Positions 19,911 through 29,856 are shown, numbered from the stretch's first letter. The stretch: 64,000 nt of DNA from Novosphingobium marinum (GCF_013408095.1 NZ_JACBZF010000004.1:186001-250000); one strand, 5' to 3'. The notes: generated by a model not told the origin, from the sequence alone. Numbers and translations are program-made.

Positions 19911-22202
19911 TCACTCGGTGAGGATTTCTCGCTCGTTGGCCCATTCGGTCAGCGTCGCGCGCATGTCGGCCGGGGGCGAGGACAGCCAGCCGTTCATCGC
20001 CTCGCCGATCTCGTTCACATCGACGCGCCGGACGAGTTCCTTGATCGGACCGACCGAAGCGGGCGTGATAGACAGGCGATGGATGCCGAGCCCGATGAGG
20101 GCCAGCGCCTCGAGCTGCCTGCCGCCCATTTCGCCGCAAACGCCCAGATCGACCTCGCTGCCGGAAAGCCCCGCGACGATGCGCCTCAGGAACCGCAGGA
20201 TGCCGGGGCTGAGCCAGTCGTAGCGTTCGGCAAGCTTCGGGTTCGAGCGATCCGCCGCGAACAGGAACTGCGTGAGGTCGTTCGTCCCGATCGAGAGGAA
20301 AGACAGCTTGGGCGCCAGGATGTCGAGCTGCTCGGCGATCGCCGGCACCTCGAGCATCGCGCCGAACCGGATTTCCTCGGGCAGGACCTTCTTCTGGCTT
20401 TTCAGGAAGGCCAGCTGGCCGTCGAAGACGTCCTTCGCGGCGTCGAACTCCCAGGGTTCGCTGACCATCGGGAACATGACGTTGAGGGTACGTCCCGCCG
20501 CCGCCTCCAGCAGCGCGCGCGCCTGCGCCTTGAGCAGGCCTTCGCGTTCGAGTGCGATGCGCAGCGCGCGCCAGCCCATCGCGGGGTTCTCCTCGACCTC
20601 GCCGTCGTCGTGCCGCAGGTAGGGCAGCATCTTGTCGCCGCCGATGTCGACGGTGCGGAAGACGACCGGCTTGCTGCCCGCCGCGTCCATCACGTCGCGA
20701 TAGAGCCGCGTCTGCCGCTCGCGCGCGGGAAGCGCGGCGGACACCAGGAACTGGAACTCGGTGCGGAAAAGGCCGATGCCGTCCGCGCCGGTCAGGCTTA
20801 GGTTGGTGACGTCGTCGCGCAGCCCGGCATTGATCATCACCTGGATGCGCGTCCCGTCGCGCGAGAACGGTTCGACCTCGCGAAGCTTGGCATAGGCCGC
20901 CTGCCGCTCGCGGCTTTTGGCGAAGCGCGCCTCGAATGCCTCGACCATCGCGGGCGCGGGCCGCGCGGTCACCATGCCCTGGTCGGAATCCAGCAGGAGC
21001 TCGTCGCCCTCGCGCACGGCAGTGCGCAGGCCCCGGACGCGGCCAAGGACCGGCACGCCCATCGCGCGCGCGACGATCACGACGTGGCTGGTGAGCGAGC
21101 CTTCCTCAAGCACGACCCCCTTCAGGCGCCGCCGGTCGTATTCGAGAAGTTCGGCCGGGCCGAGGTTGCGCGCGATCAGGATCGTGTCGCGCCGCAGGCC
21201 CATCGTGGCGGCAGTGCCGATCTGGCCGGACACGATGCGCAGGAGCCGGTTCGACAGGTCCTCAAGGTCGTGCATGCGGTCGGCGAGCAGCGGGTCGTCG
21301 ATTTGGCGCATGCGCATGCGCGTGCGCTGCTGCACGCGCTCGATGGCGGCCTCGGCGGTCAGGCCGGAATCGATCGCCTCGTTGATGCGGCGGATCCAGC
21401 CTTCGTCGTAGGCGAACATCTTGTAGGTCGCGAGCACCTCCTCGTGCTCGCCGCCGACGCCGAACTCGGCCTGGCTCGCCATGCGGTCGATCTGGTCGCG
21501 CATCTTCTCGAACGCCATGATGAGGCGCTGGCGCTCTGCCTCGGTGTCCTCGGCAACGACGTGCTCGATATTGACGCGCGGCTGGTGATAGACGGCGGCC
21601 CCGATGGCGAGGCCCTTGACCAGCGTCAGGCCTCGCAGCAGCTCCGGCCCGGTCTGCGCGGGGGTAAGCCCGAACTGCTCGTCGCCGTCGATCAGCTCGG
21701 CGTTGGAGATGAGTTCGGAAAGCACCATCGCCACCGTCTGCAGCGCCTCGATCTCGACGTCCTCGTAGCGGCGCGGATCGACGTGCTGGACGCACAGAAC
21801 CCCCACCGCGCGCTCGCGCCGGACGATGGGTACGCCTGCGAACGAGTGGAACTTTTCCTCGCCCGTTTCGGGACGGTACGAGAAGTCGGGGTGGGCCGCG
21901 GCCTCGGCCAGGTTGAGCGTTTCGTTACCGTCGGCGATCGTGCCGACAAGGCCCTCGCCGACGCCGAGGCGCGTGACGTGGACGGCTTCCTGCGCAAGGC
22001 CGCGCGTCGCGAACAGTTCCAGCATGCCCTCGCGCAGCAGGTAGATCGAGCAGACCTCGCTATCGAGCCCCTCGCCGATCACCTCGACCACCGTGTTCAG
22101 CTTCGCCTGCGCAGCGCTGCGCGACGCCATCACGTCGTGCAGGCTGGTCAGGATCTGCCGGGCGGCTGCTACACCGCTCGAGGTCACGGGTTGGCCGGTC
22201 AT
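19911..22202 (-). CDS. ptsP: PTS-Ntr enzyme I (PtsP), GAF-containing phosphoenolpyruvate-protein phosphotransferase
   Basis: First enzyme of the nitrogen-related phosphotransferase system, which takes phosphate from PEP and passes it to NPr and EIIA-Ntr for regulation. The 763-residue protein has an N-terminal GAF domain (residues about 20-170), an HPr-interacting helical domain, the phospho-histidine motif GSLTSHVVIVARA with His373, and a C-terminal PEP-binding TIM barrel with FRTEFQFL, LSIGTNDLTQF and GVCGEMGG. No ptsH or ptsN lies nearby in the window. Confidence 0.95.
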   Translation of the reverse strand: MTGQPVTSSGVAAARQILTSLHDVMASRSAAQAKLNTVVEVIGEGLDSEVCSIYLLREGMLELFATRGLAQEAVHVTRLGVGEGLVGTIADGNETLNLAEAAAHPDFSYRPETGEEKFHSFAGVPIVRRERAVGVLCVQHVDPRRYEDVEIEALQTVAMVLSELISNAELIDGDEQFGLTPAQTGPELLRGLTLVKGLAIGAAVYHQPRVNIEHVVAEDTEAERQRLIMAFEKMRDQIDRMASQAEFGVGGEHEEVLATYKMFAYDEGWIRRINEAIDSGLTAEAAIERVQQRTRMRMRQIDDPLLADRMHDLEDLSNRLLRIVSGQIGTAATMGLRRDTILIARNLGPAELLEYDRRRLKGVVLEEGSLTSHVVIVARAMGVPVLGRVRGLRTAVREGDELLLDSDQGMVTARPAPAMVEAFEARFAKSRERQAAYAKLREVEPFSRDGTRIQVMINAGLRDDVTNLSLTGADGIGLFRTEFQFLVSAALPARERQTRLYRDVMDAAGSKPVVFRTVDIGGDKMLPYLRHDDGEVEENPAMGWRALRIALEREGLLKAQARALLEAAAGRTLNVMFPMVSEPWEFDAAKDVFDGQLAFLKSQKKVLPEEIRFGAMLEVPAIAEQLDILAPKLSFLSIGTNDLTQFLFAADRSNPKLAERYDWLSPGILRFLRRIVAGLSGSEVDLGVCGEMGGRQLEALALIGLGIHRLSITPASVGPIKELVRRVDVNEIGEAMNGWLSSPPADMRATLTEWANEREILTE

Positions 22203-22301
22203 GCCTTCCGGACTACCGCAAAGCCGGGGCTTTGGGAACGCACGTATGTTTCATCGTGCCGGACTTTTCCCGGCGAGACCGCTGCGGGGGAGAACCGCCG
22301 T

Positions 22302-22457
22302 TCAGTGGCGTGCGAGTTCTTCCTTGAGGCGCAACTTGCGCTTCTTGAGGCTTTGGACCACCGCATCGTCAGGCATCGGGCGGCTCAGTTCCTCGTGGAT
22401 GCGCCGTTCGAGACCGGCGTGCTTGAGCTGCAGGGCGCTGACATGCGAAGTTTCCAT
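22302..22457 (-). CDS. Small DUF465 (YdcH-like) protein, 51 aa
   Basis: This short gene reads METSHVSALQLKHAGLERRI at its start and ends SLKKRKLRLKEELARH, the pattern of the DUF465/YdcH family of small coiled-coil proteins (HVSAL, LE..I..E..RPMPD, LKKRKL.LKEE). The function is unknown. It has a good upstream GAGGACC-like ribosome site and sits opposite a second DUF465 gene 200 nt away. I am confident it is a real gene because the whole length fits the family. Confidence 0.85.
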   Translation of the reverse strand: METSHVSALQLKHAGLERRIHEELSRPMPDDAVVQSLKKRKLRLKEELARH

Positions 22458-22660
22458 CGATGGTCCTCCTATTGGCGTTCGCGCGCCGGACCTTGTTCGA
22501 CGTGGGTGCTTGACGATTCAGCCGTCACCGACTCGGCGCCAAGCAGGTTCGGCGCGATTGTCATCGAAACATAATCGACCTATCTTGCGAAGCACCTAAT
22601 TTAGGCTAATCGGCGAGGCGCTGCACTGTTGCGGCAAGTCGGGATCGGGGTTTTTCGGGC

Positions 22661-22858
22661 GTGACCGAAGAGGAACTGCGCAAGCGCCTGGAAGCATTGA
22701 AGATCGAGCATCGCGACCTCGACGCGGCCATCGACGCGCTGACCGAGGCAGGTCCGGCGAACCAGCTGCAGGTCGCGCGCCTCAAGAAGCGGAAGCTCTC
22801 GCTCAAGGACCAGATCGCGATGATCCAGGATTACCTGATCCCCGACATCATCGCCTGA
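22661..22858 (+). CDS. Small DUF465 (YdcH-like) protein, 65 aa
   Basis: Starts with GTG and encodes a charged helical protein with the DUF465 pattern: RKRLEALKIEHRDLDAAIDAL, then ARLKKRKLSLKDQIAMIQDYL. The function is unknown; members are short coiled coils. It is divergent from the 51-aa DUF465 gene and 138 nt upstream of the DUF1465 gene. A possible promoter (TTGCGA, 16 nt, TAATCG) lies about 45 nt upstream. Confidence 0.87.
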   Translation: MTEEELRKRLEALKIEHRDLDAAIDALTEAGPANQLQVARLKKRKLSLKDQIAMIQDYLIPDIIA

Positions 22859-22996
22859 CGGCGGACCGGCGCCCCGCTGCCCGGCAGGTTTCGCGCCGCG
22901 TTTTCTGTCCCGCAACGGCACAGTCCCGAATTGAACTGTTTATAACGCAGCGGGACCATTGCTCCGGGGGCGAAGCGGACAATAACGGATTGCCGT

Positions 22997-23461
22997 ATGT
23001 CCGAGCCGGCCACCATCAATCCGCGCATCGTCGAAAGCCTCTATTGCGAGGGGCTCGTCCTGTCCGACGAGGTGCGCGACGCGTTCTCGTTCTCGGGAAG
23101 GCTCGACAAGGTGGGCGAGGAGGAAGACCTCGCGCGCGTGGCGCTGTCGTGCGAGGGCCTGCGCACGACGACGCGGATGATGCATGCCGTCGCGTGGCTG
23201 CTCAATCACCGCGCCTATTTCATGGGCGAGCTTTCCGAATTCCAGCTTCGCCGCCACGGCAGGCTTGCCCCCGATCGCAGCGAGTCCGACCCCGAGCAGC
23301 TTGCGCTGCTGAGCCCCGAGACACGCGAACTGGTGCGCGCCACGCAGCGCTTCTACCAGCGCCTCGTCCGCCTCGATCGCGGCTGGCGGCAGCGCGATGC
23401 CGGTGCGCCGAGCGCGATCAGCGCGCTGCGCGAGCGGCTGGAGCGGCGCGTCAACGGCTAG
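22997..23461 (+). CDS. DUF1465 family protein
   Basis: The 154-residue acidic and helical protein matches the DUF1465 family found in alphaproteobacteria: NPRIVESLYCEGLVLSDEVR near the start, SCEGLRTTTRMMHAVAWLLNHRAYFMGEL in the centre, and STRELV-like sequence toward the end. No enzymatic motif is visible. The pairing with the DUF465 gene just upstream hints at a shared role. Its stop overlaps the converging glpK stop by 4 nt. Confidence 0.85.
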   Translation: MSEPATINPRIVESLYCEGLVLSDEVRDAFSFSGRLDKVGEEEDLARVALSCEGLRTTTRMMHAVAWLLNHRAYFMGELSEFQLRRHGRLAPDRSESDPEQLALLSPETRELVRATQRFYQRLVRLDRGWRQRDAGAPSAISALRERLERRVNG

Positions 23462-24939
23462 GCCAGGTTAGACAGGGCAGTGCGCCAGAGGGCGAGCCTC
23501 TGTTCGCGTTCGCTCTGCCCCATCGTCGGTTCGAATTCGCGTACGGACCCGCGCATCGCCGCTGCCGCCTCGCCCAGCGAAGCGAACAGCCCGGCACCGT
23601 AGGCAGCGAGCATCCCGGCACCGAGCGCGGTGGTCTCTACGAAGTCCGGCCGCTCGACGACGAGGTCGAGCACGTTGGCCATGTCCTGCGCCATCCAGTC
23701 GTTCGCACTCATCCCCCCGTCGATCCGCAGCCGTGTCCACTGCGCACCGTCTGCGGCGAACGCGACTGCGAGGTCGTGGGTCTGGTGCGACATCGCCTCG
23801 AGCGCGGCCCGCGCAAGGTGAGCCCGTGTCGCCGCGAAGCTCAGGCCGGAAATGCTGGCGCGAACGTCGGGCCGCCAGTGCGGTGCGCCGAGCCCGGCCA
23901 GCGCGGGCACCACGACCACGCCGGCATTGTCCTCGACAGAGCGCGCAAGCACTTCGGTCTGCGCCGCGTCGTCGATGACGCCGAGGCTGTCGCGCAGCCA
24001 CTTGACGAGGCTGCCCGCCACGAACACCGACCCTTCGAGCGCATAGGCGCGCTCGCCCCCGACCTGGGCGAGCACCGTCCCGACAAGGCGATGGCGCGAT
24101 CGCGGCACTTCGCGTCCCATGTTGGTCAGCACGAACGCGCCGGTTCCGTATGTCGCCTTGGTATCGCCCGGTTCGAGGCACGCCTGCCCTACCGTCGCGG
24201 CCTGCTGGTCGCCTGCAAGCCCGCTGATCGGCAAGGGAGCGCCGAACCATTCGGGGAGCGCCTCGGCAAGATCGCCGGCGTTGTCCGAAACCTCGCCCAG
24301 CGCGGCGACGGGCACGCCGAACAGGTCGCACAACCCGGCATCCCAGGTCCGGCCCGCCAGCGGCAGGAGGCACGTGCGGCTGGCGTTGCTCGCATCGGTC
24401 AGGAACGCTCCGCCCGTCAGCTTCCAGACAAGCCAGCTCTCGACGGTTCCCAGAGCCAGGTCGCCCGAGCGCGCAGCCGCCGCCACGTCGTCCGAATTGT
24501 CGAGCAGCCAGCGCATCTTGGTAGCCGAGAAGTAGGGATCGAGCAGGAGCCCGGTGCGTTCCTGCACGACCGTCTCGTGCCCCGCTTCGCGCATTTCGGC
24601 GCAGAGCGGCGCGGTGCGACGGTCCTGCCAGACGATGGCGCGATGGAGCGGCTTTCCGGTCCGGCGGTCCCACGCGACCACGGTTTCGCGCTGGTTGGTG
24701 ATGCCGATGCAGGCGATGCGGTCGCCGCCCCCGCCCTGCGTCGCGACATTGCGGCCGCATGCAAGCGCAGCCTGCCAGATCTCCCCGGCGTCGTGCTCGA
24801 CCCAGCCGGGCCGCGGATAGTGCTGGACAAGCTCGCGCTGGGCAACCGCGCGCATCCGCCCCTCGCGATCGAAGAGCATTGCGCGCACCGAGGTGGTGCC
24901 CGCATCGATCACGAGGGTCAGGTCGCCTGTCGGGTTCAT
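23458..24939 (-). CDS. glpK: Glycerol kinase
   Basis: Phosphorylates glycerol to glycerol 3-phosphate. The 493-residue FGGY kinase starts MNPTGDLTLVIDAGTTSVRA (phosphate-1 loop DAGTTS), then shows ITNQRETVVAWDRRTG, IVWQDRRTA, the glycerol-binding stretch KMRWLLDN, GDQQAATVGQACLEPGDTKATYGTGAF and APHWRPDVRASISGL. The ATG at 24939 has a GGAGG ribosome site upstream; the much longer open frame above it is not coding. No glpF or glpD is adjacent. Confidence 0.93.
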   Translation of the reverse strand: MNPTGDLTLVIDAGTTSVRAMLFDREGRMRAVAQRELVQHYPRPGWVEHDAGEIWQAALACGRNVATQGGGGDRIACIGITNQRETVVAWDRRTGKPLHRAIVWQDRRTAPLCAEMREAGHETVVQERTGLLLDPYFSATKMRWLLDNSDDVAAAARSGDLALGTVESWLVWKLTGGAFLTDASNASRTCLLPLAGRTWDAGLCDLFGVPVAALGEVSDNAGDLAEALPEWFGAPLPISGLAGDQQAATVGQACLEPGDTKATYGTGAFVLTNMGREVPRSRHRLVGTVLAQVGGERAYALEGSVFVAGSLVKWLRDSLGVIDDAAQTEVLARSVEDNAGVVVVPALAGLGAPHWRPDVRASISGLSFAATRAHLARAALEAMSHQTHDLAVAFAADGAQWTRLRIDGGMSANDWMAQDMANVLDLVVERPDFVETTALGAGMLAAYGAGLFASLGEAAAAMRGSVREFEPTMGQSEREQRLALWRTALSNLA

Positions 24940-25026
24940 CGCATCCTCCGTCGCGCCCCGTCTGCCTCCTGCGCCCGCGCCTGTCGATAGGGCCGCGAAC
25001 TCGACACGAGGCGCTCGCGGCCCCAT

Positions 25027-25911
25027 ATGCGCGGGACTATGACCGCCGAACATCCGCCGCGCCCCTACGGAACGTCCGAAAGGCTCGAACCGCTCGTCCG
25101 CCGCGTACTGGCACGCAACCCCTCGCCCTTCACCTACACCGGCACGCAAAGCTACGTCGTCGGCGCGGGAGACGCGGTGGCGGTGATCGATCCCGGCCCG
25201 CTGGAGGAAGAGCACCTCGATGCGCTGGTCGAGGCGGTGGGCGACGCGCGCATTGCCGCCATCTGCTGCACGCACACCCACCGCGACCATTCGCCCGCCG
25301 CAGCGCCGCTGGCCGAGCGGACCGGAGCGCCGATCGTCGGTTGCGCCCCGCTTGCACTCAGTGACGAGGGGCCGCGTCTCGATGCCTCGTTCGACGATGC
25401 CTACCGCCCCGACCGGGTGCTCGGACACGGAGAGAGCGTCGAGGGTCCGGACTGGACGCTGACCGCCGTGGCGACGCCGGGACATACGTCGAACCACCTG
25501 TGCTTCGCGCTGGAGGAAAGCGGCGCGCTGTTCACCGGCGACCACGTGATGGGCTGGTCCACGTCCGTCGTCGTGCCACCCGACGGCGACATGGCCCAGT
25601 ACATGGACAGCCTGAAGCACCTCCACGACCGGGAGGACCGCGTGTACTATCCGGCCCACGGGCCCGCGGTGGAGAAGCCGCGCCAGCTGGTGCGCGGCAT
25701 GATCGGGCACCGCCGCCAGCGCGAGAGGCAGATACTCCGCCAGCTCGAACAGGATCGCGGCGTCATCGAGGACATGGTCCCCCACATGTACAAGGGAACC
25801 GACGAGCGCCTGTGGCCCGCGGCGGGCCGGTCTGTACTCGCCCACCTCATCGATCTGGAACGCAGGGGCGAAGTCGCGCGTTCGGGTAATGTATGGACGC
25901 TGACAACCTGA
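25027..25911 (+). CDS. Metallo-beta-lactamase-fold hydrolase (LACTB2-like)
   Basis: The 294-residue cytoplasmic protein has the binuclear zinc motif THTHRDHSP near residues 80-88, a further His in ATPGHTSNHLCF, the Asp in LFTGDHVMGWS and a final His in YYPAHGP. The C-terminal 70 residues form a winged-helix-like segment as in the LACTB2 branch. LACTB2-type proteins include RNases and thioester hydrolases, so the substrate is open. An ATG four codons later (25039) is a possible start. It overlaps the DUF4230 gene by 19 nt. Confidence 0.85.
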   Translation: MRGTMTAEHPPRPYGTSERLEPLVRRVLARNPSPFTYTGTQSYVVGAGDAVAVIDPGPLEEEHLDALVEAVGDARIAAICCTHTHRDHSPAAAPLAERTGAPIVGCAPLALSDEGPRLDASFDDAYRPDRVLGHGESVEGPDWTLTAVATPGHTSNHLCFALEESGALFTGDHVMGWSTSVVVPPDGDMAQYMDSLKHLHDREDRVYYPAHGPAVEKPRQLVRGMIGHRRQRERQILRQLEQDRGVIEDMVPHMYKGTDERLWPAAGRSVLAHLIDLERRGEVARSGNVWTLTT

Positions 25912-26579
25912 CCGGCGCGCAAGCGCCCCTTGCCGACAGGAAGGAAAGACCCCTCGCCCGCGTGCAGACGCTGCCGTGGCTGCTTTTCATCCTTGTCGTG
26001 GCGCTGTGTGCCTGGCTGGCATGGGAAGCGTTCGGGCCGCAGGAAACCGGCGATCCGCTGGGCACCAGCCTTGTCGCTTTCGAAAAGCAGAACCGCCTGA
26101 CGGTCTTTTCGGCGCAACTCGCGCCGGTCGTGGCTGCCGAGGACAGCCGCCTCATGGGCTTGGTCAAGTCGCGGCAGGTCGCGGTGATCCCGTCGCGCGT
26201 CGACTATACGCTCGACCTGTCGAAGATGAACCGCAACCGGCTGGACTGGAACGCGGAAACGAAGACGCTCGGTGTGCTCCTGCCGCCGCTCACAGTGGGC
26301 AAGCCCAACCTCGACGAAGCGCGGGCGCAGTACCTGCGCGAAGGCATCTGGATCAGCCGCGACGCGCAGGACAAGCTGAGCCGCAACAACACCCGGCTTG
26401 CCGAACGGCAGGCGCTGGAACAGGCCGCCAACCCGATCCTGATGAACATGGCGCGCGGTGCAGCCAAGGATGCGATCCGCCAGAACCTTGCGATACCGCT
26501 GCAGGTCGCCGGCTTCGGCGATGTCGAGGTGACCGTGCGCTTCGAAGGCGAGCCGGCACCCGAAGCCGCTGCCGAATGA
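25893..26579 (+). CDS. DUF4230 domain-containing membrane-anchored protein
   Basis: The 228-residue protein has one N-terminal membrane segment (about residues 28-46, PWLLFILVVALCAWLAW) and then a soluble domain with the DUF4230 pattern: VFSAQLAPVVAAEDS, RQVAVIPSRVDYTLDLSKM and AANPILMNMARGAAKDAIR. The soluble part probably faces the periplasm. The function of the family is unknown. Overlap with the upstream MBL-fold gene suggests co-translation. Confidence 0.8.
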   Translation: MDADNLTGAQAPLADRKERPLARVQTLPWLLFILVVALCAWLAWEAFGPQETGDPLGTSLVAFEKQNRLTVFSAQLAPVVAAEDSRLMGLVKSRQVAVIPSRVDYTLDLSKMNRNRLDWNAETKTLGVLLPPLTVGKPNLDEARAQYLREGIWISRDAQDKLSRNNTRLAERQALEQAANPILMNMARGAAKDAIRQNLAIPLQVAGFGDVEVTVRFEGEPAPEAAAE

Positions 26580-26641
26580 TGCTTCCCCACACGATGCGCC
26601 GGGTGTAATAGCCCTCCTTCGGGTTGTCGAAGGAGGGAGCG

Positions 26642-27427
26642 ATGGCCACGGCCTCGGGAATACCTGCACCGATACACGATGCCGAGCGCGCGGAGCGCCG
26701 GTTCTTCCTCGCCCTGTCTTGCCTGATCGCCGCGATCATCGTCGCGGGCTTTTCGGTGAACCTCGCGATGGGACGTTCCACTTTCGCGGTACCGGCAGCC
26801 TACCACATCCATGCAGTCGTTTTCTTCGGCTGGGTCGCGCTGTTCCTCGCGCAAAGCGGCCTTATCACGGCGGACAACGTCGCGCTGCACCGCCGTCTGG
26901 GCATGATCTCGATCGTCTGGGTGCCGCTGATGGTCGTCACGGGTATCGTCATCATGATCGTGGTGATGCAGCGTACCGGGGGACCGTTCTTCTTCGACCA
27001 GAACGAATTCGTGGTCTCCAACATCCTGCACCTCCTCCTGTTCGCCGCGCTGGTCTTAGCCGCGCTGAGGCGAAGGCGCTACACCGGCTGGCATCGCCGC
27101 TACATGCTGGTCGCAATGGCGATCCTGAGCGGTCCGGGCCTTGGCCGCCTGCTTCCCATGCCGCTCATGATCCCGCACGCCTGGAGGCTGATGACGCTCT
27201 TCCTGCTGATCTTCCCGGTGATTGGCATGATCCGCGATAAGCTGCGCCGCGGCAGGGTTCATCCAGCGTGGTGGTGCGGCACGGGCGCGGTCGTTGTCAC
27301 CCAAATCGTGGCAGACCTCATCGCCTACAGCCCGGCGGGTATCGCGCTTACGGAGTGGCTGGTCGCCGGGACGCCCGGCGCCGGGCGACCGATGGAAGCG
27401 TTCCTGCCGCCGGGTTTCGCGATGTAA
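26642..27427 (+). CDS. Multi-pass membrane protein of unknown function
   Basis: The 261-residue protein has about seven hydrophobic segments (near residues 22-44, 52-72, 82-105, 126-142, 150-175, 180-198 and 213-232) with basic loops such as LRRRRYTGWHRRYM and RDKLRRGRVHP. Conserved-looking His residues (AYHIHAVVFF, HRRLG, LHLLLF, WHRRY) could bind haem or metal, but I do not recognise the family with certainty. The ATG at 26642 follows an AGGAGG ribosome site. It is followed 52 nt later by nadA. Confidence 0.7.
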   Translation: MATASGIPAPIHDAERAERRFFLALSCLIAAIIVAGFSVNLAMGRSTFAVPAAYHIHAVVFFGWVALFLAQSGLITADNVALHRRLGMISIVWVPLMVVTGIVIMIVVMQRTGGPFFFDQNEFVVSNILHLLLFAALVLAALRRRRYTGWHRRYMLVAMAILSGPGLGRLLPMPLMIPHAWRLMTLFLLIFPVIGMIRDKLRRGRVHPAWWCGTGAVVVTQIVADLIAYSPAGIALTEWLVAGTPGAGRPMEAFLPPGFAM

Positions 27428-27479
27428 TCGCTTGATCGGCGGGCGTTCCGACGCCATCTCGGCAATCGAAAGGAAAGCC

Positions 27480-28469
27480 ATGACCGTCCAGCCTGCCGAA
27501 AGCCTCTCCGGACTCGACTTGCGCGAGGAAATCGACCGCCTGCGCAAGGAGCGCAAGGTGGTGATCCTTGCCCACTATTACCAGAAGCCGGAAATCCAGG
27601 ACCTTGCCGATTTCGTTGGCGACAGCCTCGAACTGAGCCGCAAGGCCGCCGAAACCGACGCCGCGGTCATCGCCTTCTGCGGCGTCAAGTTCATGGCCGA
27701 CACCGCCAAGATCCTGAGCCCCGAAAAGATCGTCGTGCTGCCCGACCTCGAAGCGGGCTGCAGCCTCGAGGATTCCTGCCCGCCGCAGAAGTTCAGGGCG
27801 TTCCGCGAAGCCCATCCCGATCACATCGCGCTCACCTACATCAACTGCTCGACCGAGGTTAAGGCGCTGTCCGACGTCATCGTCACGTCCTCCAGCGCCG
27901 AGACCATCCTCGAGCAGATTCCCGAGGAGCAGAAGATCATCTTCGGCCCCGACCGTCACCTCGGCGCCTATCTCAACCGCAAGTTCGGGCGCGACATGCT
28001 GCTCTGGCCCGGCGTGTGCATCGTGCACGAGGCCTTCAGCGAGACCGAGATGCTCAAGCTCAAGGCGCAGCATCCCGACGCGCCCATCGCCGCGCATCCG
28101 GAGTGCCCGGCACACATCATCGACCATGCGGACTACGTGGGTTCGACCAGCGGCATCCTCCAGTTCGCCAAGACGATGGAAGGCGATACCCTGATCGTCG
28201 CGACCGAACCGCACATCATCCATCAGATGGAAAAGGCGGTTCCGCACAAGACCTTCATTGGCGCGCCCGGCGCCGACGGTAACTGCGCGTGCAACATCTG
28301 TCCGTACATGGCGCTCAACACGCTCGAAAAGCTGTACCTGGCGCTTCGCGACCTCGAACCGCGCATCGAGATCGAGGAAGACTTGCGCCTCGCTGCGAAG
28401 AAAAGCCTCGACCGGATGCTCGAAATGGCGGCGGGCACGATCGGCAAGGGAGACCTCGGCCGCGCCTGA
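27480..28469 (+). CDS. nadA: Quinolinate synthase A
   Basis: Condenses iminoaspartate with dihydroxyacetone phosphate to quinolinate in NAD biosynthesis, using a 4Fe-4S cluster. The 329-residue protein shows ILAHYYQKPEIQDLADFVGDSL at the start, cysteines in LEAGCSLEDSCP (94 and 100), HPECP in the middle and CACNICPYMALNTL near the end, as in NadA. The start MTVQPAESL follows an AAGGAAAG ribosome site. nadB and nadC are not adjacent here. Confidence 0.96.
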   Translation: MTVQPAESLSGLDLREEIDRLRKERKVVILAHYYQKPEIQDLADFVGDSLELSRKAAETDAAVIAFCGVKFMADTAKILSPEKIVVLPDLEAGCSLEDSCPPQKFRAFREAHPDHIALTYINCSTEVKALSDVIVTSSSAETILEQIPEEQKIIFGPDRHLGAYLNRKFGRDMLLWPGVCIVHEAFSETEMLKLKAQHPDAPIAAHPECPAHIIDHADYVGSTSGILQFAKTMEGDTLIVATEPHIIHQMEKAVPHKTFIGAPGADGNCACNICPYMALNTLEKLYLALRDLEPRIEIEEDLRLAAKKSLDRMLEMAAGTIGKGDLGRA

Positions 28470-28521
28470 GGCGGGAACCGGCGGGCGGTTCGCGGGCTAA
28501 TTCCCCGACAAGGGGGAATAC

Positions 28522-29856
28522 ATGATCGCCCGGCTCCGCTCCATCTGGTTCTCGATCAACGCAAGCTACTGGTTCTACCCGGCGCTGTTCGCCGCGGCGG
28601 GTCTCGTGCTTGCGTTCGGCCTCGTCTACGTCGACCGCATCTGGGCGTCGGAGTGGCTGAGCACCATCGAAGCGCTCACGCCCGCACGCCCCGACGGCGC
28701 ATCGAACATGCTGACCGTGCTGGCCGGTTCGATGATCGGCGTCGCCTCCACGGTCTTCTCGATCACCATCGCCGCCGTCGCCTACGCCAGCGGCACCTAC
28801 GGCCCGCGCCTCCTGACCAACTTCATGGAGGACAAGGGCAACCAGCTCAGCCTCGCGACGTTCATCGGGACCTTCGTCTACGCGATCACCGTGCTGCGCA
28901 GCGTCCGGTCCGAGGACGAGGCCCCGATCGTGCTGACCGGCGCGGCGGCGCAGGGACCGCCGGGCTTCGTGCCGCAGCTGTCGCTTCTCGTCGCCTTCGG
29001 GCTGATGATCCTGTCGGTCGCGGTGCTCGTCTATTTCCTCCACCACATCCCGTCGAGCATCCGCATCAACACCGTGCTCGAGAACATCGGCAAGCGGCTG
29101 CTGGCGATGATCGAACACCGCTTTCCGGACCCCAACAAGGGCCCCGCGCCCGAGGTCGACATGCCCGATGGCACCGCTGTCCTCGCAACCTCGCGCGGGT
29201 ACATCCGCCTCCTCGAAATGCAGCAGCTGAGGGAGCTGGCCGAGGAGCGCGGGATTTCCATCGGGCTTTCCGTTCGCGCGGGGGACTTCGTCTATCCGGG
29301 CATCACCATCGCGCATCTCGATTGCGGCGATTGCGACGACGACCTGGCCGAGGCGGTGCGCGACTGCTTTGCCCTCGGCGGATCGCGCACGCCCGAGCAG
29401 GACCTCGAATTCTCCATCGACGAGCTCGTCGAGATCGCGCAGCGTGCGCTGTCACCGGGGATCAACGACCCTTTCACTGCGATCACCGCAGTGCACTGGC
29501 TGTCCGCCGCCACCGCCGAACTCGGCCAGCGCGAATTGCGCAATCCGGTGCGCGGCGAGCGAGAAGAGGACGACCGGCTGGGGGCGCTGGTCCCGCTGCA
29601 GGACGACTTCGACCATTTCGTCGCGCGCGGTTTCGGCGCGACGCGCTCGGCGATCGCCGCCAGCCGCCTTGCGGCGCTGGTCACGCTCGACGGGCTCGCG
29701 AACGCCGGCAGGCTGATCGACGACGAGAGCCGCCGCGCGACGCTCCTGCGCGAGGCCGGGCTGCTGCTGGCGCAGGCGGAGAAAAGCCTGACCGGCCCCG
29801 ACCTGCACGAGGTTCGCGCCCGCCACGTCCTGACGAAGCGCGCGCTCGAGACCTGA
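28522..29856 (+). CDS. DUF2254 family integral membrane protein
   Basis: The 444-residue protein has four N-terminal membrane segments (about residues 18-38, 66-92, 110-128 and 152-176) and a long soluble C-terminal region. The family signature is clear: SIWFSINASYWFYPALFA, GVASTVFSITIAAVAYASGTYGPRLL, LVYFLHHIPSSIRI and ALSPGINDPFTAI. No biochemical function is established for DUF2254. A terminator hairpin lies 10 nt after the stop. Confidence 0.87.
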   Translation: MIARLRSIWFSINASYWFYPALFAAAGLVLAFGLVYVDRIWASEWLSTIEALTPARPDGASNMLTVLAGSMIGVASTVFSITIAAVAYASGTYGPRLLTNFMEDKGNQLSLATFIGTFVYAITVLRSVRSEDEAPIVLTGAAAQGPPGFVPQLSLLVAFGLMILSVAVLVYFLHHIPSSIRINTVLENIGKRLLAMIEHRFPDPNKGPAPEVDMPDGTAVLATSRGYIRLLEMQQLRELAEERGISIGLSVRAGDFVYPGITIAHLDCGDCDDDLAEAVRDCFALGGSRTPEQDLEFSIDELVEIAQRALSPGINDPFTAITAVHWLSAATAELGQRELRNPVRGEREEDDRLGALVPLQDDFDHFVARGFGATRSAIAASRLAALVTLDGLANAGRLIDDESRRATLLREAGLLLAQAEKSLTGPDLHEVRARHVLTKRALET